In this document: piece by piece, positions 8,910 to 16,631 of the stretch
Layout of the letters: the number at the start of each line of letters is the position of its first letter
How positions within the stretch are numbered: position 1 is the stretch's first letter
Assembly (NCBI GenBank): GCA_013388635.1
Contig: JACAEX010000014.1
Location: 62,001-126,000, forward strand
Direction of reading: 5' to 3'
Length of the DNA stretch: 64,000 bases
Source of the DNA: Syntrophaceae bacterium
GTDB taxonomy: Bacteria; Desulfobacterota; BSN033; UBA1163
Notes under the pieces: generated by a model
Databases searched by the model: none
Seen by the model: the letters and a program-made list of their open reading frames with translations, nothing else
Told to the model about the DNA's origin: nothing
Made by a program: the position numbers and the translations under genes

Positions 8910-10064
8910 GTGGAGTCCGTGGGGCTTCTGACCGGATTCAAAATGGTCGATCTTTCAAGACTTCTTCCCGGGCCATATGGCAGCCTGCTTCTGGCTGACC
9001 TCGGGATGGAAGTGCTAAAGATCGAAGATCCTGAGGGGCCTGAGGGGGACAGCGCCCTTTTTCTCTCGGTGAATCGGAACAAGAAGAGCATGACGTTGAA
9101 CCTCAGGGTAGCAGAAGGAAAGGAGATCTTCTATAAGTTGATCAAATCGTATGACGTCATATTGGAAAGCTTCAGACCCGGGGTGATGGATCGTCTCGGC
9201 GTCGGGTACGAGGAATTGAAGAAGAGAAACCCCAGGGTGATCCTCTGCTCCCTCTCAGGATATGGCCAAGATGGCCCTTATCGAGAGAGGGCAGGCCACG
9301 ATATCAATTACATCGGCCTGGGAGGAGTTCTCGATCTGACCGGACTGAAGAACGGCCCTCCCGTGCTCCCTCCGGTTCAGATCGCAGATCTCGGAGGAGG
9401 CGGGATGATGGCAGCCGTCGCGATCCTTGCGGCGATCATCCACCGTGAGAGAACGGGCCAGGGGCAACATCTGGACGTCTCCATGCTCGACGGCGTGATC
9501 TCCTGGCTCTCCATCCACGCAGGGAAGTATCTCTTTGACCAGGAACTTCCCAAACGGGGGGATATGCCGCTGACAGGAAGATATGCCTGTTATCAGGTCT
9601 ACCCGACCAGGGATGGGAGATACATCTCCCTCGGGGCCCTGGAGCCAAAGTTCTGGAAGAACTTCTGTGAGGCGATCGACCGGAGAGATCTGATCGGAAA
9701 ACAATTCATAGAGGGAGAAGCACAGGCTCGTGTGATCGAAGAGATCAAAGGGCTTTTCAAAACCAAGACACAGAGGGAGTGGATCGATTTTTTCAGGGAT
9801 CTGGATGTATGCTGTGAACCCGTTCTCACTCTTGAAGAGGTCTTTCAGCATCCCCAGGTGCTGCACCGGGAGATGCTGAAGGAGTTCGAACATCCTGTAG
9901 GGGGAAGAATTCGGCAGGTGGGGAGTCCCATCAAGACCTCTCAATTCCGTTTTGAGATCAGAACTCCTCCACCGCAAAGAGGAGAGCACACCCTGGAGGT
10001 ACTTCAGGAAATAGGATATTCCGGAAAAGAGATCGAACGTTTCAGAGAAGTGAAAGCGATTTGA
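8910..10064 (+). CDS. CaiB/BaiF family protein, alpha-methylacyl-CoA racemase-like
   Basis: 384 residues. Start is GTG at 8910; a second GTG at 8919 has a better-placed GGTGGAG and may be the true start. N-terminal VDLSRLLPGPYGSLLLADLGMEVLKIE and the NRNKKSMTLNL segment are typical of family III CoA-transferases. The AGHDINYIGLGG motif carries the His-Asp pair characteristic of alpha-methylacyl-CoA racemases more than of true transferases. The enzyme acts on acyl-CoA in the cytosol. Next to korDABC and acyl-CoA ligases it fits a pathway degrading branched acids or branched-chain amino acids (inference). Confidence 0.88.
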   Translation: MESVGLLTGFKMVDLSRLLPGPYGSLLLADLGMEVLKIEDPEGPEGDSALFLSVNRNKKSMTLNLRVAEGKEIFYKLIKSYDVILESFRPGVMDRLGVGYEELKKRNPRVILCSLSGYGQDGPYRERAGHDINYIGLGGVLDLTGLKNGPPVLPPVQIADLGGGGMMAAVAILAAIIHRERTGQGQHLDVSMLDGVISWLSIHAGKYLFDQELPKRGDMPLTGRYACYQVYPTRDGRYISLGALEPKFWKNFCEAIDRRDLIGKQFIEGEAQARVIEEIKGLFKTKTQREWIDFFRDLDVCCEPVLTLEEVFQHPQVLHREMLKEFEHPVGGRIRQVGSPIKTSQFRFEIRTPPPQRGEHTLEVLQEIGYSGKEIERFREVKAI

Positions 10065-10071
10065 TAGTGAG

Positions 10072-10222
10072 AAATGCGAAATTCGAATTTCGAAATTCGA
10101 AACAATTCCAAATTCTCCAATATCAAATTTTCTAAAAAAGGCCTTTTTTCTTTTTTAAATTGGGAATTTTGGACATTTGAATTTGTTTCGTACTTCGGAT
10201 TTCGATATTCGAAGTTAGGGGC
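10072..10222. repeat. Palindromic spacer (CGAAATTCGAA... / ...TTCGGATTTCG)
   Basis: The left arm is built from GAAATTCGAA units followed by GAAACAATTCCAAATTC. The right arm reads AATTTGTTTCGTACTTCGG then ATTTCGATATTCGAAG, its inverted counterpart. The long imperfect palindrome ends just before korD and fills the spacer after the CaiB-like gene. Confidence 0.75.
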
Positions 10223-10228
10223 CTGGGG

Positions 10229-10432
10229 ATGCCCAAAGTCGAGATCGATCGCGAACGATGCAAGGGGTGCGGCCTCTGCACCATCTCCTGCCCAAAGGGG
10301 CTGATCCGGATGGGCGAGGAGATCAATCGCCAGGGCTATTTCTTCGCCTTCTGGGATGAGAACGGGGCATGCACGGGCTGCGCCATCTGCGGAGAGATCT
10401 GCCCGGATGTGGCCATTCGGGTGTGGAGGTAG
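10229..10432 (+). CDS. korD: 2-oxoacid:ferredoxin oxidoreductase, delta (ferredoxin) subunit
   Basis: A 67-residue protein with two complete 4Fe-4S binding patterns, CKGCGLCTISCP (from residue 11) and CTGCAICGEICP (from about residue 48). It carries electrons from the TPP/CoA catalytic centre to external ferredoxin. It is first of four genes in the order delta-alpha-beta-gamma, the order known for KorDABC/OorDABC 2-oxoglutarate ferredoxin oxidoreductases. The alpha gene starts two bases after its stop. Confidence 0.92.
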   Translation: MPKVEIDRERCKGCGLCTISCPKGLIRMGEEINRQGYFFAFWDENGACTGCAICGEICPDVAIRVWR

Positions 10433-10433
10433 G

Positions 10434-11498
10434 ATGGGAGATCAAAATCCAGAAAAGATGTTGGTGAAAGGGAATGAGGCCCTGGCCATGGCTGCCATCG
10501 ATGCAGGCTGTCTCCTCTACTTCGGCTATCCGATCACCCCTCAGAATGACATACCGGAGTACCTTTCGAAGCACCTCCCTCCTTTGGGCGGTGAATTCAT
10601 CCAGGCGGAGAGCGAAATTGCCTCCATCAATCTCCTCTTGGGAGCTTCGGCCACGGGAAAGAGGGCCATGACCTCCTCCTCAAGCCCTGGGATCTCTCTC
10701 ATGCAGGAAGGAATCTCCTATATGGCAGGAAGCGAGCTCCCAGGACTGATCGTCAACATCTCAAGAAGTGGACCAGGCCTTGGCGGAATCTCACCCTCAC
10801 AGGGCGACTATTTTCAGGCCACCCGGGGCGGCGGACATGGAGACTATCGGATGATCGTCCTCGCTCCCTCCACCATCCAAGAGATGTACGATCTAACCAT
10901 TCTTGCATTTGACCTGTCTGACAAGTACCGAAATCCGGCGATGATTCTCGGAGATGCTCTCATCGGACAGATGAAAGAACCTCTCCTGAGGAGAAGGCCT
11001 GAGAAGATAGACCTTCCCCCGAAGGATTGGGCGTTGACCGGAGCCAAAGGGAGGAAGCCCAACCGGCTTAAATCGCTCTATCTTCAGGATGGTGAACTCT
11101 CGGAGCATAACTGGAAGCTCTACCAGAAGTACGAACGGATGAAAAGGGAGGAGGTCCGTTTTGAGACCCTTCTCACAGAGGATGCCAAACTGGTTGTGGC
11201 CGCCTTCGGAAGCATGGCCAGGGTTTCGAAGTCCTCTGTCGAGTTGGCCAGGGAGGAAGGGATGAAGGTCGGCCTCTTCCGTCCGATCACCCTCTTCCCC
11301 TATCCGGAGAAGGCCCTTCACGATCTCTCAAAACGCGTGAAACGATTCTTAACCGTGGAACTCAATACTGGCCAGATGGTGGAGGACGTGAAGCTCTCGG
11401 TCGACCGGGATGTCGAGGTCTATTTCTACGGAAGGCCTCCAGGATCGCTTCCCACTCCGGAGGAGATACTGGAGGAGATTAGAAAATACTACGGATAA
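10434..11498 (+). CDS. korA: 2-oxoacid:ferredoxin oxidoreductase, alpha subunit
   Basis: 354 residues from the ATG at 10434, preceded by GGAGG; the frame extends upstream into korD but that part is out-of-frame shadow. N-terminal KGNEALAMAAIDAGCLLYFGYPITPQNDIPEYL and EAEIASINLLLGASATG-like segments are the pyrimidine-binding region of the POR/KOR family. The C-terminal half (VVAAFGSMARVSKS..., VGLFRPITLFPYP) is the transketolase C-domain. Pairs with KorB to decarboxylate a 2-oxoacid with CoA, reducing ferredoxin, or the reverse. The gene order favours 2-oxoglutarate; a branched 2-oxoacid (VorB-like) is possible. Confidence 0.9.
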   Translation: MGDQNPEKMLVKGNEALAMAAIDAGCLLYFGYPITPQNDIPEYLSKHLPPLGGEFIQAESEIASINLLLGASATGKRAMTSSSSPGISLMQEGISYMAGSELPGLIVNISRSGPGLGGISPSQGDYFQATRGGGHGDYRMIVLAPSTIQEMYDLTILAFDLSDKYRNPAMILGDALIGQMKEPLLRRRPEKIDLPPKDWALTGAKGRKPNRLKSLYLQDGELSEHNWKLYQKYERMKREEVRFETLLTEDAKLVVAAFGSMARVSKSSVELAREEGMKVGLFRPITLFPYPEKALHDLSKRVKRFLTVELNTGQMVEDVKLSVDRDVEVYFYGRPPGSLPTPEEILEEIRKYYG

Positions 11499-11647
11499 AA
11501 TCCGAAGCACGAAACAAATTCAAAGCTCCGATTACCAAATGTCCAAAAATCTTTTGGTCATTCTAATTTCGGTAATTTGGATTTGTTTCGGATTTTCCGC
11601 CAAAGGCGGATCTGCTTTGGCATGACGATATTCGGATTTCGGATTTA
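11499..11647. repeat. Palindromic spacer copy A, with CCGCCAAAGGCGG hairpin
   Basis: It starts CCGAAGCACGAAACAAATT and ends with TTTGTTTCGG, an embedded CCGCC/GGCGG hairpin, GGCATGACGATATTCGG and ATTTCGGATTTA. A closely similar copy lies at 22715-22867 between livH and livM. Fills the korA-korB spacer. Confidence 0.85.
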
Positions 11648-11658
11648 AGGAGTTAAAG

Positions 11659-12411
11659 ATGGAGCTTGTCTTCAAACGTCCGGAGTGTCTCATTGATGTC
11701 CCTTTCCACTTCTGCCCGGGCTGCCATCACGGAATTGCCCACCGTTTGGTCGCAGAGGCCATCGATTACTTCAAGATCAGGGAGAAGACGATTGGGGTGG
11801 CCTCGGTGGGCTGTTCTGTCTTTATGTATGACTATTTTGACATCGACGTCCTCGAGGCACCCCACGGAAGGGCTTCTGCTGTGGCCTCAGGGGTGAAGCG
11901 GGCGAGGAAGGACCGGATCGTCTTCACGTATCAGGGCGATGGAGATCTGGGCGCCATCGGCATTGCCGAAGGCATCCATACGGCCAACCGGGGTGAAAAC
12001 ATCACCCTCATCTTTGCCAATAATGGAATCTACGGAATGACCGGCGGGCAGATGGCGCCGACCACCCTTCTCGGCCAGAAGACGACCACGAGCCCTTACG
12101 GAAGAGACTTCACCTACGACGGTTATCCCATCCGAATGGCAGAGATGCTGGCCACGCTTGAGGGAAGCGCCTTTGTGGCCCGTGTGGCGGTGAACAATCC
12201 GGCCAATCTGATGAAGGCAAAAAAGGCGGTCCGCAAGGCCTTTCAGATGCAGATCGAAGAGATGGGCTTCTCTTTCGTCGAGTTTTTGTTGGCCTGCCCC
12301 ACCAACTGGGGCCTCTCTCCCTTAGAGGCAAACCGTCGGGTTGAAGAGGAGATGATCCCCTACTTCCCGCTTGGGATCCTGAAGGAGAGGAAGATGGCAG
12401 ACTATCTATGA
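11659..12411 (+). CDS. korB: 2-oxoacid:ferredoxin oxidoreductase, beta (TPP) subunit
   Basis: 250 residues with AAGGAG before the start. CPGCHHGIAHRL near the N-terminus, the TPP signature YQGDGDLGAIGIAEG, and NNGIYGMTGGQMAPTT are all diagnostic of the beta subunit. The early cysteines fit the conserved CPGC motif of KorB. Works with KorA in the cytosol. It is separated from korA by a 160-bp palindromic spacer, unusual for genes of one enzyme. Confidence 0.93.
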   Translation: MELVFKRPECLIDVPFHFCPGCHHGIAHRLVAEAIDYFKIREKTIGVASVGCSVFMYDYFDIDVLEAPHGRASAVASGVKRARKDRIVFTYQGDGDLGAIGIAEGIHTANRGENITLIFANNGIYGMTGGQMAPTTLLGQKTTTSPYGRDFTYDGYPIRMAEMLATLEGSAFVARVAVNNPANLMKAKKAVRKAFQMQIEEMGFSFVEFLLACPTNWGLSPLEANRRVEEEMIPYFPLGILKERKMADYL

Positions 12412-12530
12412 GAATAACCAATCACCAAATACCAATAACCAAAGAAATTCCAATCACCAATATCCAAGTTCCATTTGGTTATTGGAAAATGGGTCATTGG
12501 TTATTATTTGAAGCTTGGGATTTGGTTTAT
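12412..12530. repeat. Palindromic spacer with 7-bp periodic arms (CCAATNN)
   Basis: The left arm is a run of heptads CCAATCA, CCAAATA, CCAATAA, CCAAAGA, then CCAATCA, CCAATAT, CCAAGTT. The right arm carries the inverted TTATTGG, AAAATGG, TCATTGG, TTATTAT units. Fills the korB-korC spacer; the korC start lies at its edge. Confidence 0.8.
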
Positions 12531-12532
12531 TG

Positions 12533-13108
12533 ATGATCAGCAGAATTATGAGTGGTGATCGTTTTTATTATGATGTGATCATGGCGGGCTTTGGGGGGCA
12601 GGGCGTGATGTTGATCGGAAACCTCCTGGCCTATGCCGCCATGAAGGAGGGAAGGCACGTCACCTACCTTCCCACCTATGGAGTCGAGATGAGGGGTGGG
12701 ACGGCCAACTGTACAGTGGTGATCTCCTCCAGGGAGATCGGCTCTCCTGTTGTCGAAAGGCCCCATGGCGTGGTCCTGATGAACCTTCCATCCTTGTTGA
12801 AATATGAGCAGCGGGTGCTTCCCAAAGGACTTCTGCTCTTCAACTCGTCCCTGATCGATCCCAAAGAGGCTTCACGCAAAGATATCGAAGTCCTTCCCGT
12901 CCCTGTCAACGACATGGCGATTGAAAATGGAAACCCCAGGCTGGCCAATATGGTGGCCCTGGGAGCTTTTGTCGAGAAGACCAAATTGGTACGAATGGCC
13001 TCCCTCTTCGAATCCCTGGAAAAGGTGCTGGACGAACGCTACCGTCAATTCATCCCGCCCAACATCAAGGCGATTGAGCTGGGGGCCAGATTTGTTCAAT
13101 CCCTTTAA
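12533..13108 (+). CDS. korC: 2-oxoacid:ferredoxin oxidoreductase, gamma subunit
   Basis: About 191 residues from the ATG at 12533; an ATG at 12548 is equally possible, while the TTG at 12515 lies in the palindromic repeat. The N-terminal AGFGGQGVMLIGNLLAYAA and the YGVEMRGGTANCTVVIS segment are the classic gamma-subunit signatures. No strong ribosome site is seen for any start. Completes the four-subunit enzyme. Confidence 0.9.
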   Translation: MISRIMSGDRFYYDVIMAGFGGQGVMLIGNLLAYAAMKEGRHVTYLPTYGVEMRGGTANCTVVISSREIGSPVVERPHGVVLMNLPSLLKYEQRVLPKGLLLFNSSLIDPKEASRKDIEVLPVPVNDMAIENGNPRLANMVALGAFVEKTKLVRMASLFESLEKVLDERYRQFIPPNIKAIELGARFVQSL

Positions 13109-13151
13109 AGCCCTCGACCGGATAGGGCTCAGGGAGGAGAAAGGAAAGACC

Positions 13152-13742
13152 ATGGGAGAAGAGAAATCCTTTGAGGAGATCCGGGTCGGAGAGAAGATTA
13201 AACGATTGAGAGACCAAAAGGGGCTCTCGCTCAAAGAGGTGGCCGATCTAACAGGGTTTTCAACCGCGCTCCTTTCCCAGATGGAGAACCACCTCGTCTC
13301 CCCTTCCCTCGGGACCATGATCAAACTGGCCAGGGCATTGGAGGTGAAGGTGGGAGACTTTCTCGGTGAGACCGAGGGAGAACCCTTCACGATTGTGAGG
13401 AAGGATGAGAGAAAGAAGGTCTCCCGGTTCGCCTCAAAGGACGGCGTGAAATACGGCTACTCCTACGAGTCGCTGGGATTTGAGAAGAAGGATCGGCACA
13501 TGGAGCCCTTCATCGTCACCCTGGAACCCGCGACGGTCAAGAGCTCCAAAACCTCTGTCCACGAGGGAGAGGAGTTTATCTTCGTTTTGGAAGGGGAGAT
13601 GGAAGTGATCCTCGGAAACCATACGGATGTCCTCTACCCGGGAGACTCGATCTATTACGATTCGACCATCCCTCACCGGGTCCAATGCCACCAGGACAAA
13701 GTCACCAGAATTTTAGCCGTCCTTTATACTTCCAGTACATAA
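13152..13742 (+). CDS. XRE-family regulator with C-terminal cupin sensor domain
   Basis: 196 residues from the ATG at 13152, preceded by GGGAGGAGAAAGGA. Residues 10-70 form a Cro/CI-type helix-turn-helix (GEKIKRLRDQKGLSLKEVADLTGFSTALLSQMEN). Residues 115-190 form a cupin barrel with the HEGEEFIFVLEGEMEV and GDSIYYDSTIPHRV motifs. Such regulators bind a small acid or amine in the cupin and control nearby catabolic genes. It follows korC by about 40 bp and probably regulates the kor/liv region (inference). Confidence 0.9.
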   Translation: MGEEKSFEEIRVGEKIKRLRDQKGLSLKEVADLTGFSTALLSQMENHLVSPSLGTMIKLARALEVKVGDFLGETEGEPFTIVRKDERKKVSRFASKDGVKYGYSYESLGFEKKDRHMEPFIVTLEPATVKSSKTSVHEGEEFIFVLEGEMEVILGNHTDVLYPGDSIYYDSTIPHRVQCHQDKVTRILAVLYTSST

Positions 13743-13762
13743 AGCATGAGAATAAGCAACCA

Positions 13763-15052
13763 ATGAGAAGCGCTAAATCCCGAATAGACTCCAACAGACA
13801 AAATTCAAGATTCAAGATTCGTTTGGGTCATTGGATCTTTGAGATTTGGAATTTGTTCGGGTCCTGGGATTTTGGATTTGGAATCTGGCTCCGCCTCTCC
13901 TTTTGTGCCCTTCTTTTCTCCGTCATCGTACCTATTCCTTGTTTCGGCCAGCCGCCTCTCAAGGTGGGCTGTCTCATCCCGCTCGCAGGCCGATGGGGAG
14001 AATCGGGAAGGGAATGCGCCAGGGGCATGCTCGATGCCAGCAAATGGCTCAACCAGAGGACAGGAGTCTTTGGGATGAAGCTGGAGATCCTGCTCATCGA
14101 CGACACTTCCCAGCCCGCTGAGACAGTGGCCGCGTTCCGGAAATTGAATGAGACAGACCAAATCCTTCTTCTCTATATCTACTCCACGGAGACGACCCTC
14201 GCCCTTCTCCGTCATATCCACTTCTATCGCATCCCTGCGCTGACGAGTTCTCTTTCGCCTCCTTTCACCAACCCTGCCAAATATCCCTATCTCTTTGCGG
14301 TCAATCCGACCCCTCTCGACCTGTCAAGAATCGCAATGAAGTTCATCTCGGAAAGATCCGGGATTAAGGCGAGAAAGCCAAAACTGGTCTTTGTCGGTTC
14401 TCCTGACCATTTGGGTCAGCATTTTCTGGATGAGGCAAAGCAGTACGGAAAATCGATCGGACTCGACATCGGGCCGGACATCTGGGTCTCTGACCTATCC
14501 CCTTCAGGCGATGCCATAAAAGGATTGTCCTCTCCCCTTCTCAAGATGAGCGCGTACAATCCTGATTACGCCTACGTCAGCCTCTCTCCGAAAGAGATAT
14601 CCTTCCTTCTACAGCAGGCCAAGGAGATGGACTTCCGAACCAGATGGATTTGCAGCATGAAGGGATTTGATGAAACCCTTATCCCATACGACGGTCTTCT
14701 TGGGGTTCAACCGGTCGCACCGTTTGGAGAAGATGTCCCGGGAATGGTCGGGATCAGGGAGGCCCATCAGAGATGGCATCCCTATGACTCTCATACCCTC
14801 TCATATGTTGAAGGATGGGCGAGCCTTCTGGTAATGGCAGAGGCCCTCGGAAGATCGCTTCCAGAACAGGGATTTTCACGGGAAAGGGTAAAACTCGCTT
14901 TCGAGACTCTTAAAGATTTCGTCATCGGTGGCCTTATCCCGCCCGTGACCTTTACTGCCAAGGACCATCGCCCGAGCGTTGAATCCAGAATCTTCATCAT
15001 CAAAGACGGGAAGCTTTCGCGACAGACCGGTTTTATCTCCATAGGAAGGTAG
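13763..15052 (+). CDS. Branched-chain-type ABC transporter substrate-binding protein (LivJ/K family)
   Basis: A periplasmic-binding-protein type I fold: PLKVGCLIPLAGRWGESGRECARGM is the typical N-lobe start, followed by TSSLSPPF and the long C-lobe. A hydrophobic signal sequence (LSFCALLFSVIVPIPCFGQ) ends at about 13950. The true start is uncertain: the ATG at 13763 would add about 40 residues encoded by a palindromic repeat, so translation may begin at a non-ATG codon near 13853. Presumably binds an amino acid or organic acid for a Liv-type transporter; the nearest permease genes are at 21.8-24.7 kb. It may instead serve as sensor partner of the kinase that follows. Confidence 0.85.
   Translation: MRSAKSRIDSNRQNSRFKIRLGHWIFEIWNLFGSWDFGFGIWLRLSFCALLFSVIVPIPCFGQPPLKVGCLIPLAGRWGESGRECARGMLDASKWLNQRTGVFGMKLEILLIDDTSQPAETVAAFRKLNETDQILLLYIYSTETTLALLRHIHFYRIPALTSSLSPPFTNPAKYPYLFAVNPTPLDLSRIAMKFISERSGIKARKPKLVFVGSPDHLGQHFLDEAKQYGKSIGLDIGPDIWVSDLSPSGDAIKGLSSPLLKMSAYNPDYAYVSLSPKEISFLLQQAKEMDFRTRWICSMKGFDETLIPYDGLLGVQPVAPFGEDVPGMVGIREAHQRWHPYDSHTLSYVEGWASLLVMAEALGRSLPEQGFSRERVKLAFETLKDFVIGGLIPPVTFTAKDHRPSVESRIFIIKDGKLSRQTGFISIGR
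13796..13882. repeat. Palindromic spacer element overlapping the annotated 5' end of the next gene
   Basis: Contains TTCAAGATTCAAGATTCG repeats on the left and GATTTGGAATTTG, GGGATTTTGGATTTGGAA units on the right. It has the same word style as the other spacers (GTTTGGGTCATTGG is also present in the 12412 element). It lies inside the open frame of the solute-binding protein, upstream of the signal peptide core. Confidence 0.6.
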
Positions 15053-15113
15053 GGGGAGTTTGCAGTTTTAATCTGCTTGACCATGAGCAGTGAAAGTGAT
15101 AAATTCCCCTTGA

Positions 15114-16631
15114 ATGAACCTTGAAGAAATCCTCAAAACACACCGCAAACAAATTGTAGATGAGTGGATTTATCGGCTCCACACAGAGGTGAGTGAACGC
15201 TATTCTGCTCGACCGGTAGACGAACTCTTCCGCACCGTCTCAAAAGCAAATGAAGCCAATTATGCTGTGCTCGTCTCTAAGGATTTTTCCGAGATTAATG
15301 ACCATATTCATTGGATCACCAATTTACGCCTTGAGGGAGGCTTTTCCCTTTCAGAAGTCCAGAGTGCTTATGAACTCTACAGGACCGTTCTCTTTCCTAT
15401 CCTTCCAAACGAATTAAATGAGAAAGACCTCCATGCAGCATTGAAGAATATCAATTACTGCCTCTTTTATACCATTACAAGATTCAGCAACTATTTCCAG
15501 TCCTTACATGAGAAACATATAAGAGATTATGCTCAAAATCTTGAGAGCGAAGTCGAAAAAAGAACAAAAGAACTGGCTGAATCAGAGTCGAAATACCGCA
15601 TTCTCATTGAAGAGATCAATGATGGTTATTTTGTTACTCAGAAGGGGGTCATCGTTTTTGCCAATCAGGCTTTCTGCAACATGCACGGATATACCCTCCC
15701 GGAAATTATCGGAAAACCCTACACAGAGCTGGTCGCCCAGAAATCCTTACCCATCGTGCAGCGGATTTACGAGAAAGGAACGATCGGAGAAGCCACGGAT
15801 GACGTTTATACCTACTTTAGGCGCCACAAAAACGGCAGTACATTCCCAACGGAGAATAAGATAAAGTGGATTCTTTATCAGGGTGATTATGCTGTGGCAG
15901 GTATCTGCAGGGACATCACGGAGAGGATTGAAACGGAGAAGCGAATTCGGGAATCTGAGCGTCTTGTTCATATAGGAAAACTGACCACCTCCCTCGCCCA
16001 TGAGATACGAAATCCTCTCTCATCCGTGAAGATGAATAGTCAGATCATCTTGAAAAATATGGAGTTTCGTGGGAACGACAAGAGACGGATGGAGATCATT
16101 GTCAATGAGATCTCTCGCTTAGAAAGAATCCTTGATGAAATGCTTGATTTTGCAAGGCCTATAAAATTGAATCTCGAACCGGTCTCCATCAATCGCGCCA
16201 TAGATTCCTGCCTTGAGATCCTGGATGCCAAAATGAGGGAAAAGAACATCCGTGTGAAAAAGTTTTATGGCAAGGGATTATCCTCTATCCCTGCTGATCG
16301 TGAAAAGATAGAACAGGTTGTGATCAATATCCTCCTGAATGCCATCGAAGTCCTCCCAGAAGGTGGAAAGATAGAGATCGTGACAAGGCAATTGGGGATG
16401 GAAAACAGGGCTCTTGAGGTGGAGATCAGTGACGATGGGCCTGGGATCAGTCCGGAAGACCTTCCCTATGTTTTCGATCCCTTCTTCAGCAACAAAAAGA
16501 AGGGCACCGGCCTGGGGCTCTCAAACGTAAAAAAGATCATCGAAGCCCATGGGGGCACAGTGGACGTGGCGATCCGGAAACCCCATGGAACACAGGTCCA
16601 TTTTACCATTCCACTCAGGGAGGTGAGATGA
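15114..16631 (+). CDS. PAS-domain sensor histidine kinase with RsbRD-like N-terminus
   Basis: 505 residues, cytosolic (no transmembrane segment seen). Residues 1-130 resemble the RsbRD N-terminal domain. A coiled stretch follows, then a PAS domain (about 160-275), and a HisKA dimerisation domain with phospho-accepting His296 in SLAHEIRNPLSSVK. The HATPase domain has N-box INILLNAIEVL, G1 DDGPGIS, F-box DPFFSNKKKGTGLGL. It is an NtrB-type kinase; its 3' end overlaps the sigma-54 regulator gene (ATGA), so they form a two-component pair. The signal is unknown; adjacency to binding proteins suggests substrate availability. Confidence 0.93.
   Translation: MNLEEILKTHRKQIVDEWIYRLHTEVSERYSARPVDELFRTVSKANEANYAVLVSKDFSEINDHIHWITNLRLEGGFSLSEVQSAYELYRTVLFPILPNELNEKDLHAALKNINYCLFYTITRFSNYFQSLHEKHIRDYAQNLESEVEKRTKELAESESKYRILIEEINDGYFVTQKGVIVFANQAFCNMHGYTLPEIIGKPYTELVAQKSLPIVQRIYEKGTIGEATDDVYTYFRRHKNGSTFPTENKIKWILYQGDYAVAGICRDITERIETEKRIRESERLVHIGKLTTSLAHEIRNPLSSVKMNSQIILKNMEFRGNDKRRMEIIVNEISRLERILDEMLDFARPIKLNLEPVSINRAIDSCLEILDAKMREKNIRVKKFYGKGLSSIPADREKIEQVVINILLNAIEVLPEGGKIEIVTRQLGMENRALEVEISDDGPGISPEDLPYVFDPFFSNKKKGTGLGLSNVKKIIEAHGGTVDVAIRKPHGTQVHFTIPLREVR

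Noticed and set aside
9255-9989. 244-codon minus-strand frame opposite the CaiB-like gene
   Set aside because: Antisense shadow; the plus strand encodes all family motifs.
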